This document shows, piece by piece, positions 53,694-62,760 of a stretch of 64,000 bases of DNA (position 1 is its first letter; the number at the start of each line of letters is the position of its first letter). The notes below the pieces were generated by a model. That model saw only the letters and a program-made list of their open reading frames with translations. It was not told the DNA's origin and made no database searches. The stretch comes from Paenarthrobacter sp. A20 (GTDB lineage Bacteria; Actinomycetota; Actinomycetes; Actinomycetales; Micrococcaceae): positions 62,001-126,000 of the forward strand of contig NZ_JALJWH010000001.1 of NCBI RefSeq assembly GCF_024168825.1. The letters are read 5' to 3'. A program made the position numbers and the translations under genes.

Positions 53694-53769
53694 GGTGAGA
53701 GAGCGACACCAAAAACCCGACGTTAGGTGAGAGAGCGACACCAAAAACCCGACGTTAGGTGAGAGGGCG
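53694..53769. repeat. 32-bp tandem repeat, 2.4 copies (GGTGAGAG family, locus C)
   Basis: Units 53694-53725 and 53726-53757 are identical, followed by a partial copy (53758-53769). Each begins GGTGAGAGAGCG, the reverse complement of the core in loci A and B, but the other 20 bp differ from those loci. Confidence 0.85.
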
Positions 53770-53777
53770 TCCAGGGG

Positions 53778-54872
53778 TTAGGCCTTCGCGATGGCCTCTT
53801 TCAGCGCGCCCAGCACCAGGGTGACCGAGGCACTGTTGGCGTTCGGGCCCATCATGCCGATACGCCACACGGTGTCCGCGAACTCCCCTACGCCCGAGCC
53901 AATCTCCATACTGAAGTTCTCCAGAAGGTAAGCCCGGACGGCGGCCGAGTTGACGCCGTCGGGCACTCTCACCGTGGTGAGGCTCGGCAACCGGGCGCCT
54001 TCGGCAGCTAAGAGTTCCAGGCCCATCTCCTGCAGGCCATCTTGCAAGGACGTGCCCGCTGCCCGGTGCCGGGCCTGCACAACGTCCAGGCCCTCGGCGA
54101 GAATACGGTCGAGGGCTGCTTCGAGGCCGGCGATCATGGTGACGGGCGCGGTGTGGTGGTAGGTCCGGGCGCCGCTGGCCGCGCCAACGTACCCGCCGAG
54201 CAGGCCGATATCGAGATACCAGGACCGGGGATCCCTCACGCGGCGCTCGAACGCCCGGTCTGACACCGTGAACGGCGATAATCCCGGCGGGACACCCAGG
54301 CACTTCTGCGTTCCGGCATACCCGACGTCGATCCCCCAGTCGTCCGCCAACAGCTCGAGTCCACCGATGGATGTGACGGCATCGGTGATAAGGAGGGCAT
54401 CGCCCTTGCCGGCGCCAAGGGCAGCGATGTCGGAGATGACGCCTACGGAGGTCTCAGCGTGGACCGCCGCGATGACCTTGGGATGGGGGTGCGCGGACAG
54501 AACCCGGTCGGCGTCGACGGGCTGGCCCCACTCGTGGTCGACGCGAACGACAGTCGCCCCGCACCTCCTGGCCACCTCACACATCCGGGCTCCAAAGAGT
54601 CCATTGACAGCAATGACTGCCACGTCGCCGTCGGACACGGTGTTCACGAAAGCCGCTTCCATCCCGCCGGAACCGGTGGCACTCAGCGGGAGTGTTCGCG
54701 CGTTGGAGGTACCCCAGACGGTCCGGAGTCCTTCGCACGTGTGATCAAGGCGTTCGATGAACACAGGATCAAGATGCCCCAGCACGGGGTAGGCGAGGGC
54801 GGCCATGGCCTCGGGGTAGCAATTGCTGGGGCCGGGACCGAACAGGAACCTGGACGTCAGAATCTCTGGCAT
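53778..54872 (-). CDS. Class V aminotransferase (alanine/ureidoglycine-glyoxylate type)
   Basis: 364-aa PLP enzyme of the serine-pyruvate/alanine-glyoxylate group: FGPGPSNCYP at the start, SATGSGGMEAAFVN (about 65-78), ITDAVTSIGG (about 150-159, PLP aspartate) and GTQKCLGVPPGLS with the Schiff-base lysine (about 181). PucG, the (S)-ureidoglycine-glyoxylate aminotransferase of purine breakdown, belongs here, and the nearby gcl, allB, uraD and hiuH genes favour that over alanine-glyoxylate transfer. ATG 54872 chosen; the longer frame overlaps the MFS gene. Confidence 0.75.
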   Translation of the reverse strand: MPEILTSRFLFGPGPSNCYPEAMAALAYPVLGHLDPVFIERLDHTCEGLRTVWGTSNARTLPLSATGSGGMEAAFVNTVSDGDVAVIAVNGLFGARMCEVARRCGATVVRVDHEWGQPVDADRVLSAHPHPKVIAAVHAETSVGVISDIAALGAGKGDALLITDAVTSIGGLELLADDWGIDVGYAGTQKCLGVPPGLSPFTVSDRAFERRVRDPRSWYLDIGLLGGYVGAASGARTYHHTAPVTMIAGLEAALDRILAEGLDVVQARHRAAGTSLQDGLQEMGLELLAAEGARLPSLTTVRVPDGVNSAAVRAYLLENFSMEIGSGVGEFADTVWRIGMMGPNANSASVTLVLGALKEAIAKA

Positions 54873-54897
54873 GTGCGAACTCCTTAGCTGGTTGAGG

Positions 54898-56145
54898 TCA
54901 TTCTGCCCCAGCATGCTGTGCGGTGCGAGCCAAGCGTGCTCCAGCAGGCTTCTTGGGGCGTCGGAGCCGGTCCGTCCCCCAGATGGCCAACGCGCCGAGT
55001 GCGAAAAATGCCCCCAGAGCACTGGCCCCGGTCCAGCCCCATACGTCGTACACAGGCGCGACCGTAGCGGCACCTGCAGCACTTCCCACGGAATAGAACA
55101 CCATGTAGCTGCCAATGATGCTGCTGGCCGACTCCTCGGCTCCCGCCACGATCAGTGTTTGGCTGCTGACGTGGACAGCCTGTACAGCTGCGTCCAGCAT
55201 GATGATGCCTGCGATGAGCCAGAGCAATGACCAATCCCCTAAGGACAACGCGAACCACGAGCCCAGCAGCAAGGCAAGGCTGAGGCCTGTGACCCGTTCG
55301 CCCCATCCCCTGTCTGCCGCCGCTCCCGCCTTGGACGCGGCCAGTATCCCCACCAGGCCAGCCAGCCCGAAGAAGCCAATCAGGCTTGGCGGAAGGTTCC
55401 AAGCCGGCCCACTCAGCACTAGGGACATACCGCTCCACAGCACACCGAAAGACCCGAAAAGCAGCATGGTGATGAGCGCCCGCGTGCGGAACACGGGATT
55501 GCTCCGGGTCAGGACCACCACAGACCCAACGGTCCGCCAGTAACGAACCTCCCCCCGGACCTGGCGGTCTGACGGCAGGGCCCGAAAAACTGCGACGGCG
55601 AGGACGGCACCGGCCGCCGCTGCGAGCACGTAAACAGAGCGCCACCCCCACAGCTCCGTCATCCCACCGGCCACGGTCCGCGCAAGGATGATGCCGCTGA
55701 CGACGCCGGCCGTAACGGTACCGATGCTTCGACCCCTTTCCGCCGGGGTACTGGATGCGGCGGTGTACGCCACGATGGTCTGCACGACGGACGAGGCCAC
55801 ACCCAGGAGCACGAAGCCCATGAGCAGAGCCGCCTGCGATGACGCGAAGCTCACGACGGACGCTCCCACGGCCGTAGCACCAACTTGGAGGGCGATCAGT
55901 GCGCGACGGTCAACCACGTCTCCCAATGGCACCAAAAGAACCAGCCCCAGGAGATACCCGGCCTGCGCTGATGCCACCACCGAACCGACGCCCGCCACAG
56001 GGATTCCCAGGTCAGTCCCGATCCGGTCGAGGAGTGGCTGCCCGTAATAGAGGTTCGAGACCATGAAACCCGCCACGACGGCGAGCAACAGCAGGAGGCG
56101 TCGGCGTACTCCCTGTCCGGATCTTGTCAGCTCGGTAATGCCCAT
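54898..56145 (-). CDS. MFS efflux transporter
   Basis: 415 aa with about twelve helices; GDVVDRRALI is the loop 2-3 motif and the N-terminal YYGQPLLDRIGTDLG is typical of small-molecule exporters of the DHA1 kind. ATG 56145 has GAGGA upstream; the TTG at 56172 lies in an operator. It is divergent from an HxlR-family regulator with shared operators, so induction by an electrophile or drug is likely. Confidence 0.85.
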   Translation of the reverse strand: MGITELTRSGQGVRRRLLLLLAVVAGFMVSNLYYGQPLLDRIGTDLGIPVAGVGSVVASAQAGYLLGLVLLVPLGDVVDRRALIALQVGATAVGASVVSFASSQAALLMGFVLLGVASSVVQTIVAYTAASSTPAERGRSIGTVTAGVVSGIILARTVAGGMTELWGWRSVYVLAAAAGAVLAVAVFRALPSDRQVRGEVRYWRTVGSVVVLTRSNPVFRTRALITMLLFGSFGVLWSGMSLVLSGPAWNLPPSLIGFFGLAGLVGILAASKAGAAADRGWGERVTGLSLALLLGSWFALSLGDWSLLWLIAGIIMLDAAVQAVHVSSQTLIVAGAEESASSIIGSYMVFYSVGSAAGAATVAPVYDVWGWTGASALGAFFALGALAIWGTDRLRRPKKPAGARLARTAQHAGAE

Positions 56146-56163
56146 GGCACGGTTTCCTCTGCT

Positions 56164-56219
56164 TGGTTTCAATATGCAACCAAATCAGCCTATGACAGAA
56201 TGGTTTCATGTTGCAACCA
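56164..56219. promoter_or_regulatory. Two HxlR-type operators between MFS and hxlR genes
   Basis: TGGTTTCAATATGCAACCA (56164-56182) and TGGTTTCATGTTGCAACCA (56201-56219) are two copies of one near-palindrome (TGGTTTCA / TGCAACCA), centres 37 bp apart. The second covers the start codon of the regulator gene, which suggests autorepression; the first lies 18 bp upstream of the MFS start. Confidence 0.7.
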
Positions 56220-56669
56220 ACCGAGATGGACTGGACAGATCCCGAATGCCCCGTCGCGAGGGCGGCCGATCTTGTCGGAGACAAATGGACGCTGCTGATC
56301 ATCAGGGATTCGTTGGACGGAAAACGTCGCTTCTCGGAATTTGAGAAGTCCCTGGGCGTAGCCAAGAACATCCTGTCGGACCGGCTGCGACTACTGGTGG
56401 AAAGGGGTGTCCTGACCCGGATTCCCAATGACCGCGGCACCCGCAGCGAGTACGAACTCACGGGCGCCGGACGCGACCTCTTCACCCTGATCCTCAGCCT
56501 CCGGCAGTGGGGCGAGCGCAACGCCTTCGCCACCGACGAAAAGCACTCCATCCTGGTCACCAAGGCAACGGGACAGCCGCTTGCACAGCTTCAACCCTTC
56601 GCCACTGATGGCAAGGAACTCGACCCGGAGGACACCCTGCTGGTCAAAGTGGGCCAGCCCCTCCCCTGA
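56208..56669 (+). CDS. HxlR-family transcriptional regulator
   Basis: 153 aa. CPVARAADLVGDKWTLLIIRDSL (about 14-36) with its single cysteine, FSEFEKSLGVAKNILSDRLRLLVERGVL and YELTGAGRDL are the HxlR winged-helix signature. Cys14 may sense thiol-reactive compounds, as in some family members. It diverges from the MFS exporter and overlaps one operator at its start. A C-terminal extension (about 115-153) is longer than in the shortest members. Confidence 0.9.
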   Translation: MLQPTEMDWTDPECPVARAADLVGDKWTLLIIRDSLDGKRRFSEFEKSLGVAKNILSDRLRLLVERGVLTRIPNDRGTRSEYELTGAGRDLFTLILSLRQWGERNAFATDEKHSILVTKATGQPLAQLQPFATDGKELDPEDTLLVKVGQPLP

Positions 56670-56755
56670 AGGAACAGCGCCTCTTCAGGATCACCCAAGC
56701 CCAAACTGCTAAGGTTACTCACCAACGCGGAGGCCGCCACGGATAGGGGACAAGA

Positions 56756-57586
56756 GTGACGACTGAAGGAAAAGAGGCGCCGGAGCAAGGCGTCCGTGGC
56801 GAAGTAAGCCAGGACAGATTCGTTGCCGGGCAGGATCTGACCCACTGGAAATCACCGGTTGGCCGAACAATGGCGCGGGGCGCGGAATGGGTGACCAAAC
56901 TCCTTGGCCCATACGCAGCGCTGATCATCACCCTCGTCGTCGGGCTTGCCGCAGCACTCTCCCTGGCTTTGGTCTTCGGCGAAGTCTACGAGTCCGTGAC
57001 GGAAGCCGACGGCGTAGCGGGCTTGGACGATCCCGTCCTGGCCGCTGCGAAAAGCGTCCGCTCCCCGGCATTGGATGTTGCGGTCACCGCCTACACGAAT
57101 ATTGGCGGCACCGTGGGCATGCCCATCATTGCCGTCGGCATCATGATTTTCCTTGCCGCCAAACGGCGGTCATGGACACCTGTCATCCTGATGCTTGCCG
57201 CCGGGCTGGGTTCACTGCTCATCACCATCCTGGGTAAGCCGATCTTCGGCCGTTCACGTCCGGACCTTGCGGACGCCATTCCTCCCTACGAGCATTCCGC
57301 GTCGTTTCCCAGCGGCCATTCCCTGAACTCCATAGTGATCGCCGGCATCGTGGCCTACCTGATCATCCTGCGGCTCAAGACCATGCGGGCACGGATCATT
57401 ACCGTGCTGGTGGCAGGGGTCTTCGCTTTCACCATGGGCCTGAGCCGCGTCTACCTCGGCCACCATTGGCTGACTGACGTGTTGGCGGCGTGGGCCATCG
57501 GCGTCGCCTGGTTGGCGCTGGTCATCACCGCGCACCGCCTGTACCTCACCTCGCGAACGAGGCGTCGGAGCGCGGTAGTCTCTTGA
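56756..57586 (+). CDS. PAP2-family membrane phosphatase
   Basis: 276 aa with six hydrophobic segments after a 50-residue polar N-terminus. The three PAP2 motifs are intact: KPIFGRSRP (about 161-169), PSGHS (about 184-188, catalytic His) and SRVYLGHHWLTDVL (about 226-239). It would hydrolyse undecaprenyl-diphosphate or a phosphatidate on the outer face of the membrane. GTG 56756 follows GGGGACA. Confidence 0.85.
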   Translation: MTTEGKEAPEQGVRGEVSQDRFVAGQDLTHWKSPVGRTMARGAEWVTKLLGPYAALIITLVVGLAAALSLALVFGEVYESVTEADGVAGLDDPVLAAAKSVRSPALDVAVTAYTNIGGTVGMPIIAVGIMIFLAAKRRSWTPVILMLAAGLGSLLITILGKPIFGRSRPDLADAIPPYEHSASFPSGHSLNSIVIAGIVAYLIILRLKTMRARIITVLVAGVFAFTMGLSRVYLGHHWLTDVLAAWAIGVAWLALVITAHRLYLTSRTRRRSAVVS

Positions 57587-57740
57587 CACCGGGGCAATGA
57601 CTCGGCTTAACTGAATTACGTATGCTGAAATAACAGTTCCATGATGCGGAAGCTTGAAGCAAAGGCTTCCTCTTGCAAGAGCAGGAGTTCCGCATAGCCC
57701 ACACCATGGATGCCAGCATTTGCACGAGGATGTCACAAGC

Positions 57741-58246
57741 ATGGAGCTTGCAGAATTCAACAGTGTTGACCGGGACGAGGCCATCAGGATCCTGACCCCC
57801 TGCCTGGATATCAGCCGCTGGGTAGAGGCCGTCGTAGACGCGCGGCCCTTCACCAACGTCGACGAATTGCTGGGCCAGGCCCAGCGCGCCGCCGATCCGT
57901 TCACTCCCGCGGAGGTGGAGTCTGCCATGGCGCACCATCCCCGGATCGGCGAACGCCCCAAGGCCCAAACCACCGAGGCCGCGATGTCGCGGTCGGAACA
58001 GGCTGGAGTGGACCCGGGAGACAACCAGACCACGGCCGCCCTGGCTGAGGGAAACCTGGCCTACGAGGAGAAGTTCGGCAGGGTATTCCTGATCCGCGCC
58101 GCAGGCCGCAGCGCGCAGGAAATGCTCAGCGCCCTCCAGGAACGCATCACCCACACACCCGAAGAAGAAGACACGATCGTGGCTGGCCAATTGCGGGAGA
58201 TCGCACTGTTGCGCCTCTCCGGATTGATCAGCGAAGGAGTCAACGC

Positions 58247-58250
<4 letters not shown>
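57741..58250 (+). CDS. uraD: OHCU decarboxylase
   Basis: 169-aa 2-oxo-4-hydroxy-4-carboxy-5-ureidoimidazoline decarboxylase, the last step from uric acid to (S)-allantoin. AHHPRIGE (64-71) holds the catalytic histidine, and S-x-x-EQAGV with the FGRVFLIRAAGRS segment completes the family pattern. ATG 57741 was chosen over an upstream frame that lacks a ribosome site. It overlaps hiuH (ATGA). No urate oxidase gene is in this window. Confidence 0.9.
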
Positions 58251-58588
<338 letters not shown>

Positions 58589-58601
58589 CTCAACGCCGAC
58601 C

Positions 58602-58648
58602 TGACAGTTAATGCCAATGTTCTTGAAGGACATTGGCATTAACTGTCA
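58602..58648. terminator. Perfect 19-bp inverted repeat after hiuH
   Basis: TGACAGTTAATGCCAATGT (58602-58620) and its exact complement ACATTGGCATTAACTGTCA (58630-58648), 9-nt loop. It is more AT-rich than the surroundings and lies between hiuH and the next gene; a bidirectional terminator is most likely, though no U-run follows. Confidence 0.7.
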
Positions 58649-58677
58649 CTTGGGCGGGGAACGGTAGGCTTTAACGC

Positions 58678-59010
58678 ATGGCTTCAGAGGACACCACCCC
58701 CAACTCCGCCCGCCGCGAAATCACGGTTCGCAGGGCACCCAAGTTCGTACCCTTCATGATTCTGGGCGCGGTGGTGGGCGCAATCGTGGCCGCGATCATT
58801 GCGTACGGCCGCCAGGCCGACCCCGCCTTCGACGCCGGCACAGTCTTCGGTTTCTTCCTGATCGTCTGCGCCGGCGGCGGCGTGATCCTCTTCTCGATCC
58901 TCGCCCTGGTCCTCGACCGCATCAGCATCAAACGCTCGCAGCGGGCCGTGGTGGAAGCCGTGCCGGATTCGGTTCCGGACGAGGGGCCAGAGCACGACGA
59001 CGTCCGCTAA
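58678..59010 (+). CDS. Small membrane protein upstream of purF
   Basis: 110 aa with two hydrophobic helices (about 22-40 and 53-78) between a charged N-terminus and an acidic C-terminal tail. This kind of gene often lies upstream of purF in Micrococcaceae, with unknown function. It has its own start (ATG 58678) after the 19-bp inverted repeat. Confidence 0.65.
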   Translation: MASEDTTPNSARREITVRRAPKFVPFMILGAVVGAIVAAIIAYGRQADPAFDAGTVFGFFLIVCAGGGVILFSILALVLDRISIKRSQRAVVEAVPDSVPDEGPEHDDVR

Positions 59011-59145
59011 GCCGGGCGCCCGGCCCACCTCTTTTGAGGGGGGCCAGTGTGATACACGCCGCATTTTTGCAGGAACACGCCCAATACCGGGGTCACATAG
59101 GCCGCGAGGGAACTTACCACGGCCACAACATGAGACAATCGACCA

Positions 59146-60777
59146 GTGGCACGTGGCGACGGAAAACTTTCTCATGATCTTCTCCCCGGCGAAAAAGGCC
59201 CCCAGGACGCTTGTGGCGTCTTCGGGGTTTGGGCTCCCGGTGAAGAAGTAGCAAAACTCACCTATTACGGGCTGTATGCGCTGCAGCACCGCGGACAAGA
59301 ATCGGCTGGTATTGCTACCAGTGACGGCAAGCGCATCAATGTCTATAAGGACATGGGCCTTGTGTCCCAAGTCTTCGATGAGACAACCCTGAATACCCTT
59401 ACCGGGCACCTGGCCGTTGGCCACTGCCGGTATTCCACCACCGGTGCAAGCCACTGGGCCAACGCGCAGCCAACCCTGGGTGCGACAGCAACCGGCACGG
59501 TTGCCTTGGCCCACAACGGCAACCTGACCAACACCGCTGAGCTCCGGGAAATGATCCTTGAGCGCAACGATGGCCAGCTGACCGGTGAAATGAAGCAGGG
59601 CAACACCTCTGACACCGCATTGGTGACCGCACTCCTTGAGGGCGAAGAGGGCAAGACCCTGGAGCAGACCGCACTGGAGCTGCTGCCCAAGATCAAGGGT
59701 GGCTTCTGCTTCGTCTTCATGGATGAGGGAACCCTCTACGCAGCCCGCGACACCTACGGCATCCGTCCGTTGTGCCTTGGCCGCCTGGACCGCGGTTGGG
59801 TGGTAGCGTCCGAGCAAGCCGGCCTGGCCACCGTTGGTGCGAGCTTCATCCGCGAAATCGAGCCCGGCGAGTTCATCGCCATCGACGAGGACGGCGTCCG
59901 TTCGCAGCGCTTCGCCGAGGCAACACCGGCTGGCTGTGTCTTCGAATACGTTTACCTCGCCCGCCCGGACGCTGCCATTGCCGGCCGCTCCGTGTACGAG
60001 GCCCGCGTTGAGATGGGCCGCCAGTTGGCCCGCGAAAACACGCATGAGGCAGACCTGGTCATTCCCGTTCCCGAGTCCGGTACCCCAGCGGCTGTTGGTT
60101 ACGCCGAACAGTCGGGTATCCCGTTCGCACACGGCTTCGTCAAGAACGCCTACGTGGGCCGTACCTTCATCCAGCCGTCGCAGACCCTGCGCCAGCTGGG
60201 TATCCGGCTCAAGCTCAACGCCTTGGAATCCGTCATCCGCGGCAAGCGCATCGTTGTGGTGGATGACTCGATCGTCCGTGGCAACACGCAGCGCGCCATC
60301 GTGCGAATGCTCCGCGAAGCCGGTGCCGCTGCGGTGCACGTGAAGATCTCCTCTCCCCCGGTTCAGTGGCCCTGCTTCTACGGCATCGATTTCGCGTCCC
60401 GTGCGGAACTCATCGCCAACGGCGCCACCATCGAGGAGATCTCCCAGGCAATCGGTGCTGACTCGCTGGCCTACATCTCCGAAGACGGCATGATCGGCGC
60501 TACCCAGCAGCCGCGCGAACGTCTCTGCACTGCCTGCTTCACCGGCAAGTACCCCATCGAGCTCCCGCACGCGGACAAGCTGGGCAAGAACCTGCTGGAG
60601 CGCACCGACCTTGGCGGCCTGGAACCGGCCGCAGAGTCCGACTCAGTGGACGATTCCGAGGACCCCGCCGAGAAGCCGGGCGCCACGGGCTGCGATCCCG
60701 GACCCGACGCCGAATTCGAAAACCTGCTTACCGACGCTGATCGTTTGACCGACGCCGACAAGAAAGAGTCTGTATGA
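59146..60777 (+). CDS. purF: Amidophosphoribosyltransferase
   Basis: 543 aa, first enzyme of de novo purine synthesis (PRPP + glutamine to phosphoribosylamine). Catalytic Cys23 lies in DACGVFGVWAP after a 22-residue N-terminus that includes the propeptide; YGLYALQHRGQESAGI follows, and VVVDDSIVRGNTQ (about 368-380) is the PRPP site. The FeS-type CxxC end (LCTACFTGKYP) is present. An acidic tail of about 60 residues is longer than usual. GTG 59146 has no strong ribosome site. The stop overlaps purM (ATGA). Confidence 0.95.
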   Translation: MARGDGKLSHDLLPGEKGPQDACGVFGVWAPGEEVAKLTYYGLYALQHRGQESAGIATSDGKRINVYKDMGLVSQVFDETTLNTLTGHLAVGHCRYSTTGASHWANAQPTLGATATGTVALAHNGNLTNTAELREMILERNDGQLTGEMKQGNTSDTALVTALLEGEEGKTLEQTALELLPKIKGGFCFVFMDEGTLYAARDTYGIRPLCLGRLDRGWVVASEQAGLATVGASFIREIEPGEFIAIDEDGVRSQRFAEATPAGCVFEYVYLARPDAAIAGRSVYEARVEMGRQLARENTHEADLVIPVPESGTPAAVGYAEQSGIPFAHGFVKNAYVGRTFIQPSQTLRQLGIRLKLNALESVIRGKRIVVVDDSIVRGNTQRAIVRMLREAGAAAVHVKISSPPVQWPCFYGIDFASRAELIANGATIEEISQAIGADSLAYISEDGMIGATQQPRERLCTACFTGKYPIELPHADKLGKNLLERTDLGGLEPAAESDSVDDSEDPAEKPGATGCDPGPDAEFENLLTDADRLTDADKKESV

Positions 60778-61922
60778 GCTCCGCTACCCCCGCCGCTGAG
60801 AACAACTCCGGCATCACCTACGCTTCTGCCGGCGTCGACGTTGAAGCGGGCGACCGCGCAGTCGAACTCATGAAGGGCGCCATCAAGGCGACGCACAACT
60901 CTTCGGTGATTGGCGGCGTCGGCGGTTTCGCTGGCCTGTACGACGTCTCGAAGCTCCTGACCTACAAGAAGCCGCTACTCGCCACCTCCACTGATGGCGT
61001 GGGCACCAAGGTTGCCATCGCGCAGGCCATGGACATCCACGACACCATCGGTTTCGACCTGGTGGGCATGGTGGTGGACGACATCGTTGTGGTGGGTGCT
61101 GAGCCGCTCTACATGACCGACTACATCGCTTGCGGCAAGGTCGTGCCGGAGCGCATCGCAGACATCGTCCGCGGTATCGCTGCTGCCTGCTCCGTTGCCG
61201 GTACTGCCCTTGTGGGTGGCGAAACTGCTGAGCACCCGGGCCTTCTGGGTGAGCACGAGTACGACGTCGCAGGTGCCGCCACAGGCATCGTCGAGGCCGA
61301 CGCCCTGCTCGGCCCGGACCGCGTCCGTGCCGGCGATGTCGTCATCGGCATGGCTTCCTCCGGCCTGCACTCCAACGGTTACTCCTTGGTCCGCCGCGTC
61401 ATCAACCACGCCGGCTGGGCACTGGACCGCCAGGTTTCCGAGCTCGGCCGCACGCTGGGCGAAGAGCTCCTGGAGCCCACCCGCGTTTACGCAGCCGACT
61501 GCCTGGACCTCGCCCGCGCCTTCCCCGTCACCGGCGGCGCAGCGGTTCATGGCTTCAGCCACGTCACCGGTGGTGGCCTGGCCGCCAACCTGGCACGTGT
61601 CCTTCCGCAGGGCCTCGTGGCCACGGTTGACCGCAATACCTGGGAACTGCCCGCGATCTTCAAGCTGGTCTCCGAGCTCGGCAACGTTCCGCTGGCCGAC
61701 CTGGAGCGCACGCTGAACCTCGGCGTGGGCATGGTGGCCATCGTTTCCGCGGAAGCAGCCGACGCCGCTGTTGCCCGCCTCAACGACCGCGGACTTCCGT
61801 CCTGGGTCATGGGTACCGTGTCGGCTGACAGCGACTCGATCGACAAGACCGGGCCGGACTACGTCCAGGGCGCCAAGGGCGTCGACGGCGGCGCTGTCCG
61901 TTTGGTGAACGCCTACGCCTAA
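60774..61922 (+). CDS. purM: Phosphoribosylformylglycinamidine cyclo-ligase
   Basis: 382-aa AIR synthetase. GITYASAGVDVEAGDRAVE at the start, LLATSTDGVGTKVAIAQ (about 62-78), the VVDDIVVVGAEPLYMTDYIACG region and GLHSNGYSLVRRV (about 198-210) are conserved. It closes the imidazole ring in purine synthesis. Coupled to purF; a terminator follows 22 bp after the stop. Confidence 0.95.
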   Translation: MSSATPAAENNSGITYASAGVDVEAGDRAVELMKGAIKATHNSSVIGGVGGFAGLYDVSKLLTYKKPLLATSTDGVGTKVAIAQAMDIHDTIGFDLVGMVVDDIVVVGAEPLYMTDYIACGKVVPERIADIVRGIAAACSVAGTALVGGETAEHPGLLGEHEYDVAGAATGIVEADALLGPDRVRAGDVVIGMASSGLHSNGYSLVRRVINHAGWALDRQVSELGRTLGEELLEPTRVYAADCLDLARAFPVTGGAAVHGFSHVTGGGLAANLARVLPQGLVATVDRNTWELPAIFKLVSELGNVPLADLERTLNLGVGMVAIVSAEAADAAVARLNDRGLPSWVMGTVSADSDSIDKTGPDYVQGAKGVDGGAVRLVNAYA

Positions 61923-61943
61923 GCGGTTTATCGCCTCTTAAAG

Positions 61944-61982
61944 AGAGCGGCCGGACAGTTTCGACTGCCCGGCCGCTCTTTT
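61944..61982 (+). terminator. Intrinsic terminator after purM
   Basis: AGAGCGGCCGG (61944-61954) and CCGGCCGCTCT (61969-61979) form a perfect 11-bp stem, followed by TTTT. Confidence 0.85.
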
Positions 61983-61989
61983 GCTCTTC

Positions 61990-62760
61990 CTAGACCTGGA
62001 TCAGGCTCAGGACTCCGCCTTGTGGGTCCTGGATGGTAGCGAGGGAGCCCGTCTCGGGATGGTCTTCCGCTTCCACCAGGACCTCTCCCCCGGCAGCTGC
62101 CGCGGCTTCCACCGCCTTGCGCAGGTCCGCGACAGCAAAGTAGATCTGCCAGCCGGGCTCGTCCCCTTCGCCGGCAGGAACGACGCCGGCCACCTCGTCA
62201 CCGTTGACCATCAGCGTGCTGTAGCTGCCGCCGTCGTCCTGGGGATATTCAGTGACCTCGTGCGCGAAGAGCTCTTGGAAAAAGCCGACGGCGGCCTGTG
62301 GCTCAGGCGTCAACAGTTCAGCCCACGCCAACGCACCGGGCTCGTTGAACAAGTGGCTCCCTCTATGCGTTCCAGCCTGCCAGATTCCAGTGGTTCCGCC
62401 GCCAGGTGGTTCGATGAACGCCAGGACCCCAGTGTCCGCGACAGCCTCGGGGCCGAACTGGAGCTTCCCTCCAGCATGGACCGCGTCGTCAGCAATCTCT
62501 TCAGTATCCGTAGCCGCGATGTACACGTTCCACTGGCCGTGCGTTCCGGCAGCTTCCTGCATGGGGTTCTGCGGGGCGATCACGGCCACCAGCTGATCCT
62601 TTACGAAGGCCTGCGCGTAGCTTCGGCCATCCGGCGTGGGCAGGTCCTGGTAGCTCCAGCCGAACACGTGCTGATAGAAATCCTTGGCCGCAGCAACATC
62701 CCTTGTCTGCAGGTCCGCCCAGCATGGCTCACCGCTGGCGTACCGCTTCCGTGACGTCAT
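61990..62760 (-). CDS. Two-domain VOC (glyoxalase-like) protein
   Basis: 256 aa made of two VOC domains (about 8-125 and 135-255). Repeated marks are C-WADL, AAKDFYQHVFGW and GTTGIWQAGTHRG; the domains are alike to those of the next gene, which ends 4 bp inside this start (ATGA). The metal residues of classic glyoxalase I are only partly kept. Similar paired genes are annotated as glyoxalase/bleomycin-resistance or hydroxylase-like proteins; the substrate is unknown. Confidence 0.8.
   Translation of the reverse strand: MTSRKRYASGEPCWADLQTRDVAAAKDFYQHVFGWSYQDLPTPDGRSYAQAFVKDQLVAVIAPQNPMQEAAGTHGQWNVYIAATDTEEIADDAVHAGGKLQFGPEAVADTGVLAFIEPPGGGTTGIWQAGTHRGSHLFNEPGALAWAELLTPEPQAAVGFFQELFAHEVTEYPQDDGGSYSTLMVNGDEVAGVVPAGEGDEPGWQIYFAVADLRKAVEAAAAAGGEVLVEAEDHPETGSLATIQDPQGGVLSLIQV

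Noticed and set aside
53778..55115. Extended 445-codon start for the aminotransferase
   Set aside because: The extra 81 residues overlap the MFS transporter gene and are unlike the family; ATG 54872 fits homologue length.
58684..60570. 628-codon open frame on the minus strand across purF
   Set aside because: Same cause: shadow of a highly biased gene, no motif or start signal.
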